Shown in pieces: positions 59,205 to 64,000 of a stretch of DNA of 64,000 nt. Source of the DNA: Ashinkailepas kermadecensis (taxonomy: Eukaryota; Arthropoda; Thecostraca; Neolepadidae); assembly GCA_034440615.1 (NCBI GenBank), contig JAOTOM010005127.1, positions 62,001 to 126,000 of the forward strand, written 5' to 3'. The position numbers and the translations under genes are program-made. The notes under the pieces were generated by a model, which saw only the letters and a program-made list of their open reading frames with translations, did no database searches and was not told where the DNA came from. Within the stretch, counting starts at the first letter, position 1; every line of letters begins with the position of its first letter.

Positions 59205-59300
59205 CAAATCCTCTTAAGTTGTCCATCTAACAAGTTGTTATGGGCGCTGTATGACCAACGCAGTCGATGAGCCCCTAAACCCAAATAACCAACCAATTGA
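59205..59300. repeat. Dispersed repeat F, copy 2
   Basis: GACCAACGCAGTCGATGAGC, CCCTAAACCCAAATAACC, same order as at 31890-31945. The rest of 58690-59500 shows no supported feature. Confidence 0.55.
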
Positions 59301-59569
59301 TATTGTTCGTGATTAACACTATTTAATTCAATAGAATGGAACGCAATACAATGGGTAGCAAAACGTGATGTATATCACAATATGAATAGCATACGATTCA
59401 TGTCTGAAAATGATAGCAAAAGTATTAGGCACAAATTCACCCCTGTTTTCCCCAATAATTTCAACATTTAACATAGAACCATATGGACTGTGCCCCCTTA
59501 ATCCATTTGCGCTTGCCCATTGCCTCTGTGTATTATGCCCCGTGGATAATTTCCAGAAATCAACGTCTG

Positions 59570-61920
59570 TGATGGAGTTTCCTTACCCATATTTGGGATT
59601 CCCTTTCTATGCTGGTGGTCCTGTTGCCCACATTGGGTGGCTCCTCTTGCGTCCTGGAGCTTCCTTTCCCAAGATAGGTGCCTCCTCTCACGTTTTGGGG
59701 GCCTCCTGGGTTTGCAGCCCCTTTTCCTCACTCAGGGGTGTGATTTTGCATCCTGGTGAACTACTCTTCTCCCCGAGGGGTCTCCTCTTCCAACATAGGG
59801 GCATTCTGTTACGGCTCTGGAGCTTGATCCTCGTCAAACCTGGTGGCTCCTTATCCCTCTCGACGGCATTCTTTTCGTCTTGGGAGCCTTCTCCAATATC
59901 CTGGGGCCTCCTCGCCATCTCCGTGCCCCGTCTCCTAGGGACCTGATCTGACTTTATCGGGAACTCATTTCTTGTTTTGGGGTCTCCCCCTTTATCCTAA
60001 AAGCTTCTTTACCCGTCTTGGGAGACCTCTCGTGCATCCTGGGCCTTCTTTCCTCTCCTATATATTTCTTCTCCCGAATCAGGTGCCTACTCTCACGTCT
60101 TGTCGGCCTCCTTCATCTTGACTGTCTACTTGCCCATCTTAGGGAATCCTCTTGCGTACGGGGACCTCCTGTTATTTCTTATGGATTCATCTTGCAAGTT
60201 ATGGGTCTCCCCTCGCGTCTTAGGAGGCCTCGTCCCATTTCCTGGAACCTCAGTTCCGGTTTGGGATGTCTCGTGTGTCCACCCTCCTCCATGTTCCATG
60301 GTCCTCCTCTCCTGTCTTTGAGGGCCTCCTCTCACATCCTGTCGCCTCTTTATCATGACCTGGGGCATCCTCTCATATCCCAGGGGCCTTCTCTACCAAA
60401 TTAGGGACTCTTGCCACGCCTCGTGGGCTCCTCCTTTATCATGGCGAAGCCTTACCCGTCTTGAGGGAGAGGGGTTTTTCAATATTGGGAACCTCACCTG
60501 CTTACATACTTCCTACCGCTCCCACGCTAAGGGAATCCTTTCATTTCCTGGGACCTCCTTCTGGTCTTCGGGGCCTCATTCGGTCCTGGAGACATCCTAG
60601 CCCGTCTTAAGGGACTCTTCTCGAGTCCGGTGGGGGCATCCTTTTCTCTTCTAGAGGCCTTCTGTTCCAAATTAGAGGCCACCTCTCATATCTTGGGGGC
60701 CTCCTCCTCTGTTTTGGTCCTCCTTCCCATCTTCCGGTGGCCCTTTATGTTCTGGTTGACTCCTCTTCTCTCCCAGTGACCTCATCGTCCAAGTTAGGAG
60801 CATTCTTTCATATCTCATTGGCCTTCTCAATTCCTGGTGACCTTCTTATCCATCTTGGGGCCTCTTCCCGCGCTCGGGAGCCATCTATCTTATCCTATAG
60901 CCTTCCTCTCCTATCTCAGAGGCCTCCTCTTCCATCATGGGGCTTCCATTTCAATCTTGAGGCATTCTCTTCCGAATTTGGTGTCTCCTGTTACGTCTCG
61001 GTATCCCCATTTTCTATCCTGGGGGAGTCTTACCCATATTTGGGACCTCCTGCGTCCCCGGATCCTCATCCCCCCTATCCCATTGCCTTCCTCCCTTTCT
61101 AACCTGGGAGTCTCCTTGCCCCTCTTTGGCGACTATTTCCTCAGCTCCGGAACCTCCTACCCCCTTCCAAAGGACCCATTTTCCGAATTAGAGACCTCTA
61201 ACAACTTGAAGGCCTTCTTATCTGTGGCTTGTGTTCTGGCAGACTTCTCCTCTCCCAGGGGCCTCCTTTTGCAAATTAGGGGCCTCCTTTCTTATCTGAG
61301 TGGCCTTCTCTCATTTCTACAGAGGCCTTCTTACTCGTCTTGCAGCCTCCTCTTGCGTGCGTGGAAAATCACTCATTATATCCTATGCCCTCCTGTCTTA
61401 TTTTAGGGGCCTCCTCTTCCAGATTGGGGAAAGTGGAGAGAGGGCCTCCATTTCAAGCTCTGGGAATCCTTTTCCAAATCAGGAATCTCCTGTCACACAT
61501 CGGCGGCCTCTTCGTCTAATCTGGGTGGCTCCTTATCCGTCTCGGCATTTCGTCTTGGGAACCTTCTCCAATATCCTGGAGCCTCCTCCCTATCTTCATG
61601 CGCTGTTTCTTATGGACCAGATCTGACTTTTGGGGGCTCATTGTCTGTCTTTGGGTCTCCCATTTCATCCCCATGGCCTCATTATCCGTATTGGGGCACT
61701 TCTCGTGTGTCCTGGGACCTCTTCTCGTCTCCTAGGGATCTCTTTTCCAAATTAGATGTCTACTCTCAAGTGGCATGGGCCTCCTCTATCATGACTGTGT
61801 GCTTGTACGTCTTAGGGAATCCTCTTGCGTACGGGGGCCTACTGTCATTTCTTAGGGGCTACTCTGGCAAATTACGTCCCTCCTCTGACGTCTCAGTGGC
61901 CTCGTCTCATCTTCTTCAGC
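59570..61920. repeat. Degenerate satellite, about 32-bp period, GGGGCCTCCTCTT
   Basis: Roughly 70 diverged units of type TCTTGGGGGCCTCCTCTTCC. It resumes at 63115-64000 and probably continues past the window. A larger repeat is visible: 60100-60260 resembles 61760-61920 and 60650-60900 resembles 63540-63840. Confidence 0.88.
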
Positions 61921-61929
61921 CTCCTTGCC

Positions 61930-62660
61930 GGTGTAACAAAGTTGGTTTTCGGGCATCTAAATCCCAGCCATTCAGCCCCCTACCCTCACCGTTCCTGGCG
62001 CGACAAGTTTCCGGCAGTCACCTGGCGCCTGCCTGTCTGGTGCCTACGTAAGCAAGCCACCGCTCCAGTCGGGGCCGTTCAGTGGACATCGCCCTGTCCC
62101 CCTCCCTCCTTCCGGCTGACACCCCGCCGCTCCGGCCGCCGGAGATGTGACCTCGATACCTGAGCGGCGTGCCCGCTCGCCACCGCTGCACCCCAGTACC
62201 CCGGCGCGCGCCCCGCCGCCGTCGTCAGATGTTGGGCTGCAGCGCCCCAAGCCGTCGACTGTCTGTGTACAGTGCGCGGAGTTGCCGAGTTTGCATGTAT
62301 GGGGCTGTTCACGTGTCGATGCCAGGCCGAGCGAGGCTGCCGATGTGCACTCTCAGCACCAGTTCCCACGGATGTGGACCGTCGTGCTGAGATCAGAGGT
62401 GTCTCTGATGCCGGATGTCGGAGAGACAGTGCACCCGCTTGGTGTAGAGTTCACAGGGTTCTAACCTGAGCCGACGCTCTGGCCATACGGTGCAGGCAGT
62501 CATGTGACGTGTTGCGGGCTGATCACGTGACCAGTGACGTGTCGTAGTCTGCGGGTATCTAGCGACGGTACCCCGAGGCAGGAGGGCTCTTGCTAACGAA
62601 CGGTCGTGACGAGTGGACGTCACCGCGGTCGGCCTGGCAGATGGCCAGCCGCCGCTTCAC
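61930..62660. other. GC-rich, CpG-rich non-satellite patch
   Basis: A unique-looking segment inside the satellite, densest at 62050-62260. It has open frames on both strands but no recognised domain. It could hold an upstream exon of the minus-strand receptor (for example intracellular loop 3) or a promoter; neither is demonstrated. Confidence 0.35.
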
Positions 62661-63114
62661 CACTGGAGGTATGTGAGGCTGATAGCAAATCGCTATGCGT
62701 GACTGAGATGTAACCGCTTGAATACTTGTAAGGCGTAGAGCGAATGAAGACCGGTTAGAATGTACGTTGGAGATCGTATGTGAAACCGTTGCTACTGTTA
62801 CCGCTTGGAATATCTGAACTTGTGACGGGAGATGAGAGCCAGAGATATTGTATGAAGATGTGGATCGCCGTGTGAATTGAAGGTGAAACTGTTGCTCTGT
62901 CTGTCAAGCTGATCGAATCACCATTAATGTATAATCTTCGTGGCATTTGTCTGTTGACTAATTTGCACAATGTAGAAGTGCTGGCCTTGGAGGTGCGTGT
63001 CAAGATGTGAGATCAGAGCTCGGAGATCAAGGCTCAGAGCCATTGAATGATTACTCTCGGGGTTTTAAATATCGCAAACGCGTGGTCCTATAGACTATTC
63101 ACGTAGCCAAACTA

Positions 63115-64000
63115 GGTTTGCCCCCTTCAGGGATGGACCTGAAAACATCACTACATCGGTCTTGGGTGTCTCTTTGTTTATCATACCCTCCTCCACGTTC
63201 CATGGTCCCCATCTTCTGTCTTAGAGGTCCCCCTCTTACAACCTTGGGGCTCCTTTACCCTGGCCTGTGGTTACCGCTGCCAAGTTGGGGGCCTCCTGCC
63301 ACGCCTCGGGGACCTCCTTTGTCCTGGCGACGTCTTGCCGGTCTTAGGGGCAGGGGAGGGTTATTTTTTTGGAATCTCATGAGGTTCCACCTTTAGGCGA
63401 CCTATCGTACAGGCTACCACTCCCATCTTAGGGGTATATTCTCATTTTCTGGGGCATCCTTACCGGCCTTCGGGACCTCATGCAGTCCTGGTGGCCTCCT
63501 AACCCGTCTTTCGGGGCTTTTTGTGGGTACTGCAAGGGTCTTCTTTTTGTCTTCTAGATACCTCCTTTTCCAGAGTAGGGGCCTCCTCTCACGTCTTGGG
63601 GGCCTCCTGCTCTGTATTTTGATTCGAGCTTTGCCCATCTTAAGGTTGGCCTCTTATCTCCTGGTGGATTCATCTTCCCTCCCAGGTGCCTCCTCTTCCA
63701 AATCGCGAGCATCCTTTCCTATCTCAGCGGCCTTGTCGTTTCTTGGGGAACTTCTTACCCAACTGGTGGCCTTCTTTTTCGCCCGGGAACCATCTCTCTT
63801 ATACGATGGCCTTCCTCTTCTACTTTAGGGGCCTCCTCGTTCTTAATTGGGCCTCATTTCCAGTGTTGTGGCGTCCCCTTCCGAATTAGGTGCCTCCTGC
63901 TACGTCTCGGGATTATCCTGTTTTATCTTGGTGGAGTCTTACCCGCCTTGGGGGCCTCCTCTTGCGTCTCCAAAACCTCATCTCATATCCACTGCCTTTC
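63115..64000. repeat. Degenerate satellite, GGGGCCTCCT type, second block
   Basis: Same family as 59570-61920, reaching the window end. 62660-63110 between the blocks shows nothing recognisable. Confidence 0.85.

Overview
The window is nuclear DNA of a eukaryote, most likely an arthropod and possibly a crustacean (inference). Exons are short, GC-rich and joined by consistent GT-AG phases. tRNA-derived SINEs with clear target-site duplications, non-LTR, Penelope-like and Gypsy-like retroelement remnants, MITEs and scattered TTAGG-like words are present. About half of the 64 kb is minisatellite, microsatellite or degenerate satellite DNA, and most long open frames are only stop-free readings of these arrays.

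Three genes can be supported. (1) Positions 1489-16016, plus strand: eight 3' exons, all joining in phase, of a muscle Z-disc/actin-associated protein resembling the arthropod Zasp66 / vertebrate synaptopodin-2 group; the 5' part (expected PDZ domain) lies before the window. (2) Positions 23291-27010, plus strand: a complete two-exon secreted C-type lectin-like protein of about 161 residues. (3) Positions 54467-58631 (or 58685), minus strand: two exons carrying TM6 and TM7 of a rhodopsin-family neuropeptide receptor of CAPA/pyrokinin/neuromedin-U type; its other exons are outside the window or unrecognised.

Layout: 0-16 kb is gene 1 with introns full of tandem arrays, one Penelope-like RT fragment and SINEs. 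16-23 kb is intergenic with SINEs, degenerate repeats, a 90-bp higher-order array and one copy of a roughly 750-bp dispersed element. 23-27 kb is the lectin gene, with an RT fragment and AT microsatellite in its intron. 27-49 kb is gene-poor: a Gypsy-like pol remnant, SINEs, an inverted copy of the 750-bp element, a foldback MITE and many arrays. 49-59 kb is the receptor gene, whose TM7-side array is split by a TTAA-flanked piggyBac-like MITE and a LINE. 59-64 kb is mostly a degenerate GGGGCCTCCT-type satellite around a GC-rich patch.

The most interesting pattern is that minisatellites grow out of exon-intron junctions. In all three unrelated genes, a short segment spanning a real splice site has been copied in tandem, giving rows of duplicate 3' or 5' splice-site-like sequences: the 73-bp array at exon 4 of gene 1, the 99-bp in-frame donor triplication and 23-bp acceptor array of the lectin, and the 54-bp acceptor duplication and two donor-derived arrays of the receptor. 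The receptor donor arrays are bounded on both sides by copies of the exon end, as expected if a duplicated junction expanded between its two copies.
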